A stretch of DNA of 21,879 bases from Candidatus Omnitrophota bacterium (GTDB lineage Bacteria; Omnitrophota; Gorgyraeia; Gygaellales; Profunditerraquicolaceae), in the NCBI GenBank assembly GCA_028713875.1, contig JAQTNM010000003.1, forward strand, positions 1 through 21,879. The letters are read 5' to 3'. The first letter of the stretch is position 1, and every line of letters starts with the position of its first letter. The position numbers and the translations under genes are program-made. The notes under the pieces are model-generated. The model saw only the letters and a program-made list of their open reading frames with translations, searched no databases and was not told where the DNA came from. This document shows positions 1 to 7,806 of this stretch, in pieces.

Positions 1-1
1 C

Positions 2-139
2 TATGATAACAATAATGCGAGAGAAGAAATGAACAGTTTTTTAAATTCAATAAATATAAAATGGCAGGATCGATATATAGCTCTTTATGCAGTTGGGGCT
101 TCTGGAAAAAGTTTTTACGAAATAAAAAGATTACAGTGA
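2..139 (+). CDS. C-terminal fragment of an unrecognised protein
   Basis: The second reading frame is open from the window edge to a TGA at 137-139 and gives the last 45 residues of a protein (ending FYEIKRLQ). The start lies outside the window. I do not recognise the family; the tail is rich in Asn, Lys and Tyr and has no clear motif. Base composition is much more AT-rich than the purD operon that follows, which hints at transfer or a different gene class. It could also be a chance open frame, since 45 codons is short, but the strong AT bias with Lys/Asn/Ile codons fits a real gene end. Confidence 0.45.
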   Translation, partial: YDNNNAREEMNSFLNSINIKWQDRYIALYAVGASGKSFYEIKRLQ

Positions 140-141
140 TA

Positions 142-327
142 AAACTCAAGACCGTTTCCGAACGAGCGTAAGGCGCGCAGGGGCAAGATTATGAGGCGAG
201 ACTTCTCCGTAAATAGCATCTTTGCTAGCCACTAGGATAATAACTGAAGGGGTTGGGGGTGCCCATAGGAGAAGTCGAGCCGATTAGCCCCGAGCACCGC
301 AGCGAGAGAGGAAATGGGATTGAGTTT
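142..327. repeat. Long imperfect palindrome upstream of purD
   Basis: The gap between the left-edge gene and purD is a long interrupted inverted repeat. The outer arms AAACTCAA (142-149) and TTGAGTTT (320-327) are exact complements. Further in, TTTCC pairs with GGAAA, GGGGC (180-184) with GCCCC (287-291), and ACTTCTCC (201-208) with GGAGAAGT (268-275). The sequence is not clearly homologous to palindromes A-C in this window. It may be an intergenic palindromic repeat of another family or a structured leader of the purD operon. No promoter could be placed with confidence. Confidence 0.55.
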
Positions 328-345
328 GAGTAAGGTGAAATTATT

Positions 346-1632
346 ATGCGAATATTAGTCATTGGTTCAGGTGGAAGGGAACATGCGTTAGTCTGGAAGA
401 TAGCGCAGTCCAGGCTTGTAGATAAGATCTTCTGTGCTCCCGGCAACGGCGGCATTGCCAAAATCGCGGAGTGCCTGGATATCCGGGTAGAAGATACGGC
501 CAAGCTGCTTGAGTTCGCCAGGAAAGAAAAAATAGACCTGACGGTTGTCGGGCCCGAAGCGCCGCTTGCCTTAGGGATAGTGGATGAATTCAAAAATTAC
601 GGGTTGAAGATATTCGGGCCTACGCGCAAAGCCGCGAGCTTAGAAGCAAGCAAGGTCTTTGCCAAGGAATTAATGGCCAAATATAAAGTGCCTACCGCAG
701 CTTTTAAGATCTGCGAAGATATGCGCGAAGCGTATAACTATATTGATGAGATCGGCGCGCCCTGCGTTGTAAAAGCCGACGGCCTGGCAGCGGGAAAAGG
801 CGTGGTGGTGGCAAAAAGCAATGATGAAGCCAAGAAAGCAGTAAGCACGATGATGCATGATAAGATTTTCGGCGATGCCGGCAATAAAGTCATTATTGAA
901 GAATGCTTATTCGGCCAGGAAGCATCTATTTTAGTGATTACCGATTCAAAAGAAGTCATTGCCCTGGCATCGTCCCAGGACCATAAGAGCGTTTTTGATT
1001 ACGATGAAGGCCCCAATACCGGAGGCATGGGCGCTTATTCCCCCGCGCCGATAGTAACTTCGGTCCTGTTTAAAGATATCCTGGAGAAAATAGTTTACCG
1101 CACCATAGACGGCCTGGCAAAAGAAGGCATAGATTATCACGGCGTATTATACGCCGGGGTCATGATCACCAGAGACGGGCCGAAGACCCTGGAGTTTAAC
1201 GTGCGTTTTGGAGACCCGGAGACAGAAGCGATATTGCCGCGCTTAAAATCAGATTTAGTTGAGATAATGTTGGCTGTTTCGGAGGGGAGACTTTCCGGAG
1301 TGAGGACCTTAAGGTGGGATAGCCGGGCCTGCGTATGCGTTGTCTGCGCATCAGGAGGATACCCGGGAAATTACGAGAAAGGAAAAGAGATTTTCGGGCT
1401 TGAAGAAGCGGCTAAATTACCGGACATAGTAGTTTTCCATGCCGGCACGCAATTAAAAGATAATAAGATCGTTACCAGCGGAGGAAGGGTGCTGGGGGTT
1501 ACCGGCTTGGGAAACACCGTCAAAGAGGCGATCGATAAGACTTATCAGGCAGTAGAAAAGGTAAGTTTTGAAGGCATGCATTTCCGCCGGGATATCGGTC
1601 AGAAAGCGTTAAAGACAACAGGCATACTATAA
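346..1632 (+). CDS. purD: Phosphoribosylamine-glycine ligase
   Basis: GAR synthetase joins 5-phosphoribosylamine and glycine with ATP, the second step of purine synthesis in the cytoplasm. The 428-residue length is normal. The N-terminal GSGGREHA motif is at 7-14, the ATP-grasp segment VVKADGLAAGKGV at 141-153, QDHK at 211-214, GPNTGGMGAYSP at 222-233, and the metal/ATP site EFNVRFGDPETE at 283-294; all key residues are present. ATG 346 is chosen because AAGGTG (332-337) lies 8 bases upstream. It is the first gene of a tight run with purE 21 bases downstream, so the two are probably co-transcribed. Confidence 0.97.
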   Translation: MRILVIGSGGREHALVWKIAQSRLVDKIFCAPGNGGIAKIAECLDIRVEDTAKLLEFARKEKIDLTVVGPEAPLALGIVDEFKNYGLKIFGPTRKAASLEASKVFAKELMAKYKVPTAAFKICEDMREAYNYIDEIGAPCVVKADGLAAGKGVVVAKSNDEAKKAVSTMMHDKIFGDAGNKVIIEECLFGQEASILVITDSKEVIALASSQDHKSVFDYDEGPNTGGMGAYSPAPIVTSVLFKDILEKIVYRTIDGLAKEGIDYHGVLYAGVMITRDGPKTLEFNVRFGDPETEAILPRLKSDLVEIMLAVSEGRLSGVRTLRWDSRACVCVVCASGGYPGNYEKGKEIFGLEEAAKLPDIVVFHAGTQLKDNKIVTSGGRVLGVTGLGNTVKEAIDKTYQAVEKVSFEGMHFRRDIGQKALKTTGIL

Positions 1633-1653
1633 GGCAGTGACCAAGGGGGACAT

Positions 1654-2136
1654 ATGAGCAAAACAGCGATCAGTATAATCATGGGAAGCGAATCGGATCT
1701 GGAAACCGTAGAAGAAACAATGGATCTCTTAAAAGAATTTAAAGCCGGTTTTGAAGTAAAGGTTTTATCCGCGCACCGCACTCCTAAAGAACTTGCTCAA
1801 TACGTGGAAGCTGCTCCCAAAAGAGGCGTAAAAGTTTTTATAGCAGCTGCAGGCGGTGCAGCAGCTTTGGCCGGGGTAATTGCTGCTCATACCAGCCTGC
1901 CGGTTATAGGCATTCCCATTGAGACTAAAAGCCTGCAGGGGTTAGATTCTTTATTATCTACCGTGCAGATGCCTGTGGGTATCCCGGTTGCCTGCATGGC
2001 CATCGGAAAAGCAGGCGCAAGGAATGCAGCTATATTTGCTTTGGAGATCTTAGCCGCTGCGGATAAGAAAATTGAGCTTAAGCTTGCGGCATACCGCGGC
2101 AAGATGAAGGACAAGATTAAAAGCATAAAGATTTAG
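1654..2136 (+). CDS. purE: N5-carboxyaminoimidazole ribonucleotide mutase
   Basis: Class I PurE converts N5-CAIR to CAIR in purine synthesis. The 160-residue protein has GSESD at 11-15 (phosphate/ribose binding), SAHRTP at 39-44 with the catalytic His41, and the loop GLDSLLSTVQMP near 96-107, all typical of the bacterial mutase that works with PurK. No purK is in the window. A strong Shine-Dalgarno AAGGGGG lies just before ATG 1654. The next gene starts 3 bases after the stop, so translation is probably coupled. Confidence 0.96.
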   Translation: MSKTAISIIMGSESDLETVEETMDLLKEFKAGFEVKVLSAHRTPKELAQYVEAAPKRGVKVFIAAAGGAAALAGVIAAHTSLPVIGIPIETKSLQGLDSLLSTVQMPVGIPVACMAIGKAGARNAAIFALEILAAADKKIELKLAAYRGKMKDKIKSIKI

Positions 2137-2139
2137 GGT

Positions 2140-3201
2140 ATGACCCGGACAACAATAATCAAAATAGATCATCTTGGCCGCGGTGAGAGTTACGCGAGCC
2201 AAGCCGCCGGCATCATAAGGTCCGGCGGACTGGTGATAATACCCACGGAGACTGTCTACGGCATAGCTGCGAATATGCTGGATAAAAAGGCAATAGAGAG
2301 ATTGATCAGGATCAAAGGCCGGCCGCAAGGCAAACATTTTTCATTGCATATCCATAAAAAAGAAACCGTAGATGAGCTTGCCAAGGACATACCGGTTGCA
2401 GCTTATAAACTTATGGACAGGTTCTGGCCGGGGCCCCTGACCCTGGTGTTTAGATCAAAAGACCAGGGCACTATCGGCATGCGCATGCCTGATAGCGAGA
2501 TAGCTTTTAAGATAATCGCCGATTCCGGAGTACCGGTAGTTTGTCCCTCGGCTAATATTTCCGGCAGGCCCGCACCTGTAAATTTTCAGGATGCCATAAA
2601 AGGTCTTTCAGGGCTGGTTGACCTTGCCATTGATGCCGGCAATACGAGGATCGGGGTAGAGTCTTCAGTAGTCGATGTTACGCAAGAGCCTCTGCGCATA
2701 CTGAGGGAAGGGGCAATACAGAAAAAAGATATAGAAGAGACGGCCAATAAAAAAACCGTGCTTTTTATATGCACGGGCAACTCCTGCCGTTCGGTCATGG
2801 CTGAGGCGCTTCTTAAGAAGATGCTGAGTGAGCGCAACCGTTCTGACGTAGAGGTATTATCAGCCGGCACGATGATGAACGCAGGCTTACCGGCAACCGA
2901 ACAGACAAAAGAGGTCTTAAAAAGAGAAAACATAGATGTTTCAGGTCATATATCGCGGCAGGTAAGCAGGGAGATAATTAACAGATCCGATATCATCCTG
3001 GTTATGGAGAAGACACATGAAGGCAGGGTACTGGAGATGGCACCCGAAGCCAGAAACAGATTGTTTCTTTTAAAAGAATTTGCGAAAATAAACGAGGATG
3101 GCCTGGATATCGAAGACCCGATAGGAAAATCAATGGAATTCTATTCAAATATCTTTAACACCATCAAACAAGCCTTAGAAAGGATAATTGATATAATATG
3201 A
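2140..3201 (+). CDS. YrdC/Sua5-like threonylcarbamoyl-AMP synthase fused to LMW phosphatase (YwlE-like)
   Basis: This is a two-domain fusion of 353 residues. Residues ~10-195 are a YrdC/Sua5 domain with PTETVYG (35-41), KGRP (59-62) and SANISG (137-142). That family makes threonylcarbamoyl-AMP for t6A modification of tRNAs reading ANN codons. Residues ~206-353 are a low-molecular-weight phosphatase with the P-loop C211-TGNSC-R217 and the general acid in EDPIG (Asp326). The P-loop residue that is Thr in the arginine phosphatase YwlE and usually Ile in tyrosine phosphatases is Ser here, which leans towards arginine phosphatase activity (inference). The start has only a weak AGGG, consistent with coupling to purE. 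It overlaps rpiB by ATGA. Confidence 0.9.
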   Translation: MTRTTIIKIDHLGRGESYASQAAGIIRSGGLVIIPTETVYGIAANMLDKKAIERLIRIKGRPQGKHFSLHIHKKETVDELAKDIPVAAYKLMDRFWPGPLTLVFRSKDQGTIGMRMPDSEIAFKIIADSGVPVVCPSANISGRPAPVNFQDAIKGLSGLVDLAIDAGNTRIGVESSVVDVTQEPLRILREGAIQKKDIEETANKKTVLFICTGNSCRSVMAEALLKKMLSERNRSDVEVLSAGTMMNAGLPATEQTKEVLKRENIDVSGHISRQVSREIINRSDIILVMEKTHEGRVLEMAPEARNRLFLLKEFAKINEDGLDIEDPIGKSMEFYSNIFNTIKQALERIIDII

Positions 3202-3659
3202 ATGAGATACTTATTGCATCGGACCACGCCGGTTTTTCTTTGAAGGAGAAAATAAAACCCTATCTGCAGAAGCTGAAAGCCGGCATTAAAGACATGGGTA
3301 CTTATTCAAAAGAGCGTTGCGATTATCCCCAGTTCGCGGGAAAGCTTGCTGAATTGATCTCCAGAGGGAAATATAAACGCGGCATCCTCATTTGCAAGAC
3401 CGGTATAGGCAATTCCATCATCGCCAACAGATTCTCGGGCGTGCGCGCAGCTTTATGTTATAATGTAAGCGCGGCACGCTTAAGCCGCCAGCATAACGAC
3501 AGCAATATCCTGGTCCTGGGGGCAGCCTTTGTAAACGAAAAATCAGCCAGGAGGATAATCAGGGCCTGGTTGAATACGGAATTCATGTCCGGCAGGCACA
3601 GCCGCAGGCTTTCGCAAATCAAAAATATTGAAAGGGAGATAAGGTGTAATAAGAAATGA
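3198..3659 (+). CDS. rpiB: Ribose-5-phosphate isomerase B (RpiB/LacAB family)
   Basis: RpiB interconverts ribose 5-phosphate and ribulose 5-phosphate, feeding PRPP and purine synthesis. ASDHAG at 7-12 holds Asp9 and His10. The active-site Cys66 and His99 (in RQHNDSN) are present, as is the phosphate-loop TGIGNS. The usual CGTG reads CKTG here: Lys67 replaces a glycine that is nearly invariant in characterised enzymes. The 153-residue length is normal. The start overlaps the previous stop (ATGA), and the end overlaps glyA in the same way. A related sugar-phosphate isomerase role is possible given the Lys67 change. Confidence 0.9.
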   Translation: MNEILIASDHAGFSLKEKIKPYLQKLKAGIKDMGTYSKERCDYPQFAGKLAELISRGKYKRGILICKTGIGNSIIANRFSGVRAALCYNVSAARLSRQHNDSNILVLGAAFVNEKSARRIIRAWLNTEFMSGRHSRRLSQIKNIEREIRCNKK

Positions 3660-4909
3660 TGAGGCATATAAAAAATACCGATCCGGAAATCTATTCAGCC
3701 GTTAAAAACGAGATTAAACGCCAGGAAGAGAATCTGGAATTGATCGCCTCGGAGAACTTCACTTCCCTGGCAGTGATGGAAGCCCAAGGGTCAGTCCTGA
3801 CCAACAAATACGCCGAAGGATACCCCAGGGCGCGCTGGTACGGCGGTTGCGGTAACGTTGATGCTGCCGAGACCATTGCTATCGAGAGGGCCAAGGAATT
3901 ATTCAAGGCCGAACACGTCAATGTCCAGGCTCACTCCGGATCGCAGGCCAATATGGCGGTATATTTTACCGCTTTAAAATACAAAGATAAGGTTTTAGCG
4001 CTGGACCTTGCCTGCGGGGGGCATCTTACACATGGCCATCCCCATAATTTTTCCGGTATGTTTTATAAAGTATTTACCTACGGGGTGGACAGGAAGACCG
4101 AATTTTTGGATTATGACCATATCAGGAACCTTGCCAGAAGGCATAAGCCGAAAATGATCCTGGCAGGAGCTTCGGCCTATCCGCGCATAATGGATTTTAA
4201 GCAATTCCGCAAGATCTGCGATGAGGTAGGCGCTTACCTTTTTGTAGATATGGCGCATATAGCGGGGCTGGTGGCAGCAGGGGCGCATCCTTCTCCCGTG
4301 CCTTACGCTGATTTTGTAACCTCTACCACACATAAGACATTAAGGGGCCCGCGAGGAGGTTTTATCATTTGTAAAAGGGAATTTGGCAAGAAGATAGACA
4401 GCCTGATATTCCCGGGCTTGCAGGGCGGGCCGCTTATGCATGTTATCGCTGCAAAGGCGGTGGCCTTCAAAGAAGCAATGAGTCCGCAATTTAAAAAATA
4501 CCAGCAACAGATAGTCAAAAACAGCCGCCAGCTTGCGCACAGTTTATCCGGCAAGGGGTTGCGCATTGTTTCAGGAGGCACAGATACGCATCTGCTCCTG
4601 GTTGACCTTACGCAAAAAGGGATCAGCGGCAGGGATGCCTCCTGGATCCTGGAAGGCGCGGGGATAACCGTTAATAAAAATCTCATACCTTTTGATAAAA
4701 AAAGCCCGGCAGTAACCAGCGGCATACGTTTAGGCACGGCTGCAGTGACTACCCGGGGAATGAAAGAAGCCCAGATGCAAAAAATCGCCGGTTTTATAAG
4801 AGAGGCGATAGATTCTAACGGAGGCTATGAGGGACTGGAAAAGATCAGGCGCAAAGTCTTAGCTTTGGCTAAAAAATTCCCTTTATATCCGGAACTGAAA
4901 GGGTCATAA
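3656..4909 (+). CDS. glyA: Serine hydroxymethyltransferase
   Basis: GlyA is a PLP enzyme that converts serine and tetrahydrofolate to glycine and 5,10-methylene-THF. It thus supplies the glycine used by PurD, the one-carbon units for purines, and the cofactor for thymidylate synthesis. At 417 residues it is exactly family size. It shows LELIASENF (27-35), AHSGSQAN (92-99), FVDMAHIAG (196-204) with the PLP-ring Asp198, and the Schiff-base lysine Lys227 in TTHKTLRGPRGG. The substrate loop reads ARWYGGC where KRYYGGC is usual, a mild change. It overlaps rpiB by four bases, and the next gene begins immediately after its TAA. Confidence 0.97.
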   Translation: MMRHIKNTDPEIYSAVKNEIKRQEENLELIASENFTSLAVMEAQGSVLTNKYAEGYPRARWYGGCGNVDAAETIAIERAKELFKAEHVNVQAHSGSQANMAVYFTALKYKDKVLALDLACGGHLTHGHPHNFSGMFYKVFTYGVDRKTEFLDYDHIRNLARRHKPKMILAGASAYPRIMDFKQFRKICDEVGAYLFVDMAHIAGLVAAGAHPSPVPYADFVTSTTHKTLRGPRGGFIICKREFGKKIDSLIFPGLQGGPLMHVIAAKAVAFKEAMSPQFKKYQQQIVKNSRQLAHSLSGKGLRIVSGGTDTHLLLVDLTQKGISGRDASWILEGAGITVNKNLIPFDKKSPAVTSGIRLGTAAVTTRGMKEAQMQKIAGFIREAIDSNGGYEGLEKIRRKVLALAKKFPLYPELKGS

Positions 4910-5374
4910 ATGAAGACGAAGAAAAATTCAGCGAAGCGCCCCAGTTGGGACGAATATTTCCTGGAATTATCAAAACTGGTGGCAAAAAGAGCAACCTGCC
5001 TGCGGCGCAGGGTCGGAGCGGTTTTGGTAAAAGATAAAAGGATACTGGCTACTGGCTATAACGGCGCTCCGCGGGGGCTTGCCCATTGCCTGGATATAGG
5101 CTGCATCCGCCAAAAATTGAAGATACCCTCCGGAGAAAGGCATGAGCTCTGCCGGGCGCTGCACGCAGAGCAGAACGCATTGATACAGGCCTCCCTATAT
5201 GGCATCAGCGTTAAGGACGCGACGCTTTACGCTACGAATCAGCCCTGCATCATTTGCGCCAAGATGCTTATCAACGCCGGCATAAAAGAGATAGTGATTT
5301 CAGACGGCTATCCCGATAAAATGGCTATGGAATTCCTGAAAGAAGCCGGGATTAAAGTAAAGACGATAAAATGA
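4910..5374 (+). CDS. comEB: dCMP deaminase (ComEB family)
   Basis: Zinc-dependent deoxycytidylate deaminase, dCMP to dUMP, feeding thymidylate synthesis. The zinc site is HAE at 85-87 (His ligand and catalytic Glu) plus PCIIC (Cys113 and Cys116). VGAVLVKD and TGYNGAPRG near 35-56 are typical of the family. Length is 154 residues. ATG 4910 directly abuts the glyA stop at 4907-4909, which implies translational coupling; the end overlaps nrdR by ATGA. Its place next to nrdR fits a role in dNTP supply rather than competence. A cytidine/riboflavin deaminase paralogue is less likely given the PRG segment. Confidence 0.93.
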   Translation: MKTKKNSAKRPSWDEYFLELSKLVAKRATCLRRRVGAVLVKDKRILATGYNGAPRGLAHCLDIGCIRQKLKIPSGERHELCRALHAEQNALIQASLYGISVKDATLYATNQPCIICAKMLINAGIKEIVISDGYPDKMAMEFLKEAGIKVKTIK

Positions 5375-5841
5375 AATGCCCTTACTGCGGCTATAAAGAA
5401 GATAAAGTGGTGGATTCGCGCGCAACCCAGGAAGAGGCAGCGGTACGCCGCAGGCGGGAATGCCTGAAATGCGGCAAGCGCTTCACTACTTACGAATACG
5501 TTGAAGAAGTCTCTTTAATGGTCATAAAAAAAGACGGAAGACGCGAGCCTTTTGACCGCAAAAAGGTCCTTTCCGGGATAATTAAAGCCTGCGAGAAGAG
5601 GCCGGTGAGCATTGAGAAGATGGAGGAGATTGTTATTTCCCTTGAGCGCGCCATCCAGAAAAAATCCGACCGCGAGGTCTCCTCAAGCCGTATAGGGGAG
5701 TTGGTGATGGAAAAATTAAAGGCCCTGGATGACGTGGCTTATGTCAGGTTTGCCTCGGTTTACCGTCAGTTCAAGGACGTAGGCCAGTTCATGGTGGAGT
5801 TAAAAGATATATTAAATAAGGAGAAGCGTAAGACAAAGTAG
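5371..5841 (+). CDS. nrdR: Transcriptional repressor NrdR
   Basis: NrdR is a zinc-ribbon and ATP-cone repressor that senses ATP/dATP and shuts off ribonucleotide reductase genes by binding NrdR boxes. The zinc ribbon uses Cys3, Cys6, Cys31 and Cys34, with VDSR at 14-17 and the basic RRRREC stretch that contacts DNA. Residues ~50-140 are the ATP-cone, opening with VIKKDGRREPF and including the R(F)ASVYR(Q)F end. The 156-residue size is normal. No ribonucleotide reductase gene is in the window, so its targets lie elsewhere. It is the last gene of the run starting at purD; a double stem-loop follows. Confidence 0.97.
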   Translation: MKCPYCGYKEDKVVDSRATQEEAAVRRRRECLKCGKRFTTYEYVEEVSLMVIKKDGRREPFDRKKVLSGIIKACEKRPVSIEKMEEIVISLERAIQKKSDREVSSSRIGELVMEKLKALDDVAYVRFASVYRQFKDVGQFMVELKDILNKEKRKTK

Positions 5842-5862
5842 GTCCCGGCATGACAAATGGAA

Positions 5863-5918
5863 ACTCCGCGCATAGCGCGGAGTAAATAAGCAATAAGCAC
5901 CAGAGGTAGCGCTTGTTT
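5863..5918 (+). promoter_or_regulatory. Double stem-loop element, copy 1, upstream of the DUF151 nuclease
   Basis: Two stem-loops in a row. Hairpin 1 is ACTCCGCGC (5863-5871), loop ATA, GCGCGGAGT (5875-5883), 9 bp. Hairpin 2 pairs 5884-5891 with 5911-5918. The same arrangement recurs at 21256-21310, and both copies are followed within a few bases by a Shine-Dalgarno (GGAG at 5920-5923 here) and a start codon. G5890-C5912 here is C-G in the other copy, a compensatory change. No T-run follows, so a simple terminator for nrdR is unlikely. A structured leader or a small dispersed repeat are the main readings. Confidence 0.6.
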
Positions 5919-5931
5919 AGGAGATTATTTT

Positions 5932-6342
5932 ATGGTAGAGATGGAATTGAACAAGATCGTGATTGACGAGAAAAGGCATGACCAGCTGATCGTATTAAAG
6001 GAAAAAGGCGGCAACCGCATCCTGCCTATTGTCATCGGACTTAACGAGGCCTCTGCCATAAAATTGAAAATCAGCGGTTTTACGCCGCCGCGTCCTTTGA
6101 CCCACGACCTGCTATACACGACAATAGAAAACCTGCAGGCGCGTATCGATAAAATCATTATCGATAAGTTAGAGGAAAATACCTTCCACGCCAAAATTAT
6201 TCTGGTTGATGCATCCGGCAAGACCAAGACTGTTGATGCCAGGCCTTCGGACAGCATCGCTCTCTCGGTAAGGGCGCACGCGCCGATATTCGTTGAGGAC
6301 CAGGTCATCAAGAACTCCGAGGCCTTTAACCAGAACAAATAA
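5932..6342 (+). CDS. Bifunctional nuclease domain protein (DUF151)
   Basis: 136-residue member of the bifunctional nuclease (BFN, DUF151) family, whose plant and Thermotoga members are linked to DNase/RNase activity. The family core is visible: ILPIVIGLNEASAIKL near residues 30-45, RPLTHDLL near 54-61, and the end of the domain VDARPSDSIALSVRAHAPIFV near 103-123. It starts MVEMELNKIVID with GGAG (5920-5923) at good spacing. A double stem-loop lies directly upstream. An open frame of similar length on the opposite strand is its shadow. The tRNA nucleotidyltransferase gene begins 22 bases after the stop. Its cellular role in bacteria is unsettled. Confidence 0.92.
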   Translation: MVEMELNKIVIDEKRHDQLIVLKEKGGNRILPIVIGLNEASAIKLKISGFTPPRPLTHDLLYTTIENLQARIDKIIIDKLEENTFHAKIILVDASGKTKTVDARPSDSIALSVRAHAPIFVEDQVIKNSEAFNQNK

Positions 6343-6364
6343 TCATCCGCAAGATTACATCGCC

Positions 6365-7801
6365 ATGATATTTAAAGACGCTGCGTTGCGGCAGTTGCTG
6401 GTAAAAACCCGGCATCTTGCTAAAAACAAAAGAAGAAAAATATATCTTGTAGGCGGCTTCCTGCGTGACCTGCTCCTGAAGCGCAGGAAACCCAACCCCG
6501 ACTTTGATTTCTGTCTTAAGAAAGGCGCGATCGCTTTCGGCAGGGCCCTTAGTAAAATCATTGGTTGCGGGTTTGTGATTTTGGATAAAGACAGGGGTTA
6601 CTGCCGTTTAGTCAAAAAAATAGACGGCAGTACCTGCACCCTGGATTTTACGGATTTCCGCGGCGCTGACCTGGTAGAAGACCTTTTACACCGCGATTTT
6701 ACGATTAATGCCATGGCCATGGACCTGGATAATATATTCAGCGACCGTCCGGCCGGAGAATTGATGATCGACCCCTACTCAGGCAGGCAGGACCTGGAGT
6801 CGGGCATAATCCGGATCGTGCATAAGAAAAATTTTCTTGATGATCCCTTAAGGATACTGCGTGCTTTCAGTCTTTCTGCGATATTCGGCTTTAAGATAGA
6901 CAGGCAGACTCTTAAGCTTATGCAGCGCGATAAAAAGAATATATCTGCAGTCTCTGCCGAGCGTATCCGGGATGAGCTGTTCAAGATCTTAGATACGCCT
7001 AAGGCTTTTGATTGCCTGATTGAGATGGATAAACTGAAAATCCTGGATGTGATCATCCCGGAGATAAAGATTATGCGTGGCTTGAAACAGGGGCCTTATC
7101 ACCATCTGGATGTCTGGCAGCATTCTCTGGAGACGCTCAGGCAGACGGAAATTTTAATTTCAGAGTTGAAGAATAGCAAAGAGATACAGTCTTATCTTGA
7201 TGAAATTATCTCTTCTGACAGGAAACGCAGGAGTATTTTGAAGCTAGGCGCTATTTTGCACGATATCGGAAAGCCAGCGGCCCTGCGGCATAAGGCAGGT
7301 AAAACTATATTCCACGGCCATGAGCGCATTGGCAGGGATATTTCCGAAGAGATCATTAAGCGCCTTAAACTTTCCAATGATGATTGGGGGGTTTTAAGCA
7401 AGATGGTCTTCTGGCATTTGCGTCCGGGATACCTTGCGGATAATCAGATAGTAAGCAGGCGGGCAAAATTCAGGTATTTCCGCGATGCCGGTTCAGAAAG
7501 TATAAGCGTGCTTTTGCTCTCAATAGCTGACCAGCGCTCAACCCGCGGCCGGCTGACTTCGGAAGGAGACCGCGCTCATCATGAAAAGATATGCCTTGCG
7601 CTGATAAGAGAACATATGCGGCAGGCCAAAATTATCAAGCCCAGGCCATTCATCAACGGGGATACGCTGATAAGGAAATTCAAGCTTAAGCCTTCGCCTT
7701 TGATCGGCAAGGTACTTTCCGAACTGGAAGAGTTGCAGGCGATCGGTAAGGTCAAAAGCAAGGAAGAGGCCTTAAGGGCGGCGAAGAAATTTATAAAATA
7801 G
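6365..7801 (+). CDS. CCA tRNA nucleotidyltransferase / poly(A) polymerase family with HD domain
   Basis: Class II nucleotidyltransferase that adds or repairs the tRNA 3' CCA end (or A-tails), with an HD domain. Using ATG 6365 (478 residues), YLVGGFLRD at 27-35 and the catalytic DFDF at 46-49 form the nucleotidyltransferase site. LLHRDFTINAMAMDL (107-121) and DDPLRILRAFSL (159-170) are the next family motifs. The HD domain shows WQHS (251-254), LHDIGKP (298-304) and FHGHE. An upstream ATG at 6293 would add a low-complexity Arg/Thr/Pro tail read from inside the DUF151 gene, so 6365 is preferred although its Shine-Dalgarno is poor. Whether it adds CC, A or CCA cannot be told. Confidence 0.92.
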   Translation: MIFKDAALRQLLVKTRHLAKNKRRKIYLVGGFLRDLLLKRRKPNPDFDFCLKKGAIAFGRALSKIIGCGFVILDKDRGYCRLVKKIDGSTCTLDFTDFRGADLVEDLLHRDFTINAMAMDLDNIFSDRPAGELMIDPYSGRQDLESGIIRIVHKKNFLDDPLRILRAFSLSAIFGFKIDRQTLKLMQRDKKNISAVSAERIRDELFKILDTPKAFDCLIEMDKLKILDVIIPEIKIMRGLKQGPYHHLDVWQHSLETLRQTEILISELKNSKEIQSYLDEIISSDRKRRSILKLGAILHDIGKPAALRHKAGKTIFHGHERIGRDISEEIIKRLKLSNDDWGVLSKMVFWHLRPGYLADNQIVSRRAKFRYFRDAGSESISVLLLSIADQRSTRGRLTSEGDRAHHEKICLALIREHMRQAKIIKPRPFINGDTLIRKFKLKPSPLIGKVLSELEELQAIGKVKSKEEALRAAKKFIK

Positions 7802-7806
7802 ATTTA

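Noticed and set aside
4303..4737. 144-residue minus-strand frame inside glyA
   Set aside because: Shadow of the highly conserved glyA coding strand; no start signals or recognisable domain.
5925..6338. 137-residue minus-strand frame opposite the DUF151 gene
   Set aside because: No ribosome-binding site or family match; the plus strand is a clear DUF151 protein.
6293..6364. Upstream start for the tRNA nucleotidyltransferase
   Set aside because: The added residues are an out-of-frame reading of the DUF151 gene (Arg/Thr/Pro-rich), and the family motif spacing fits ATG 6365.
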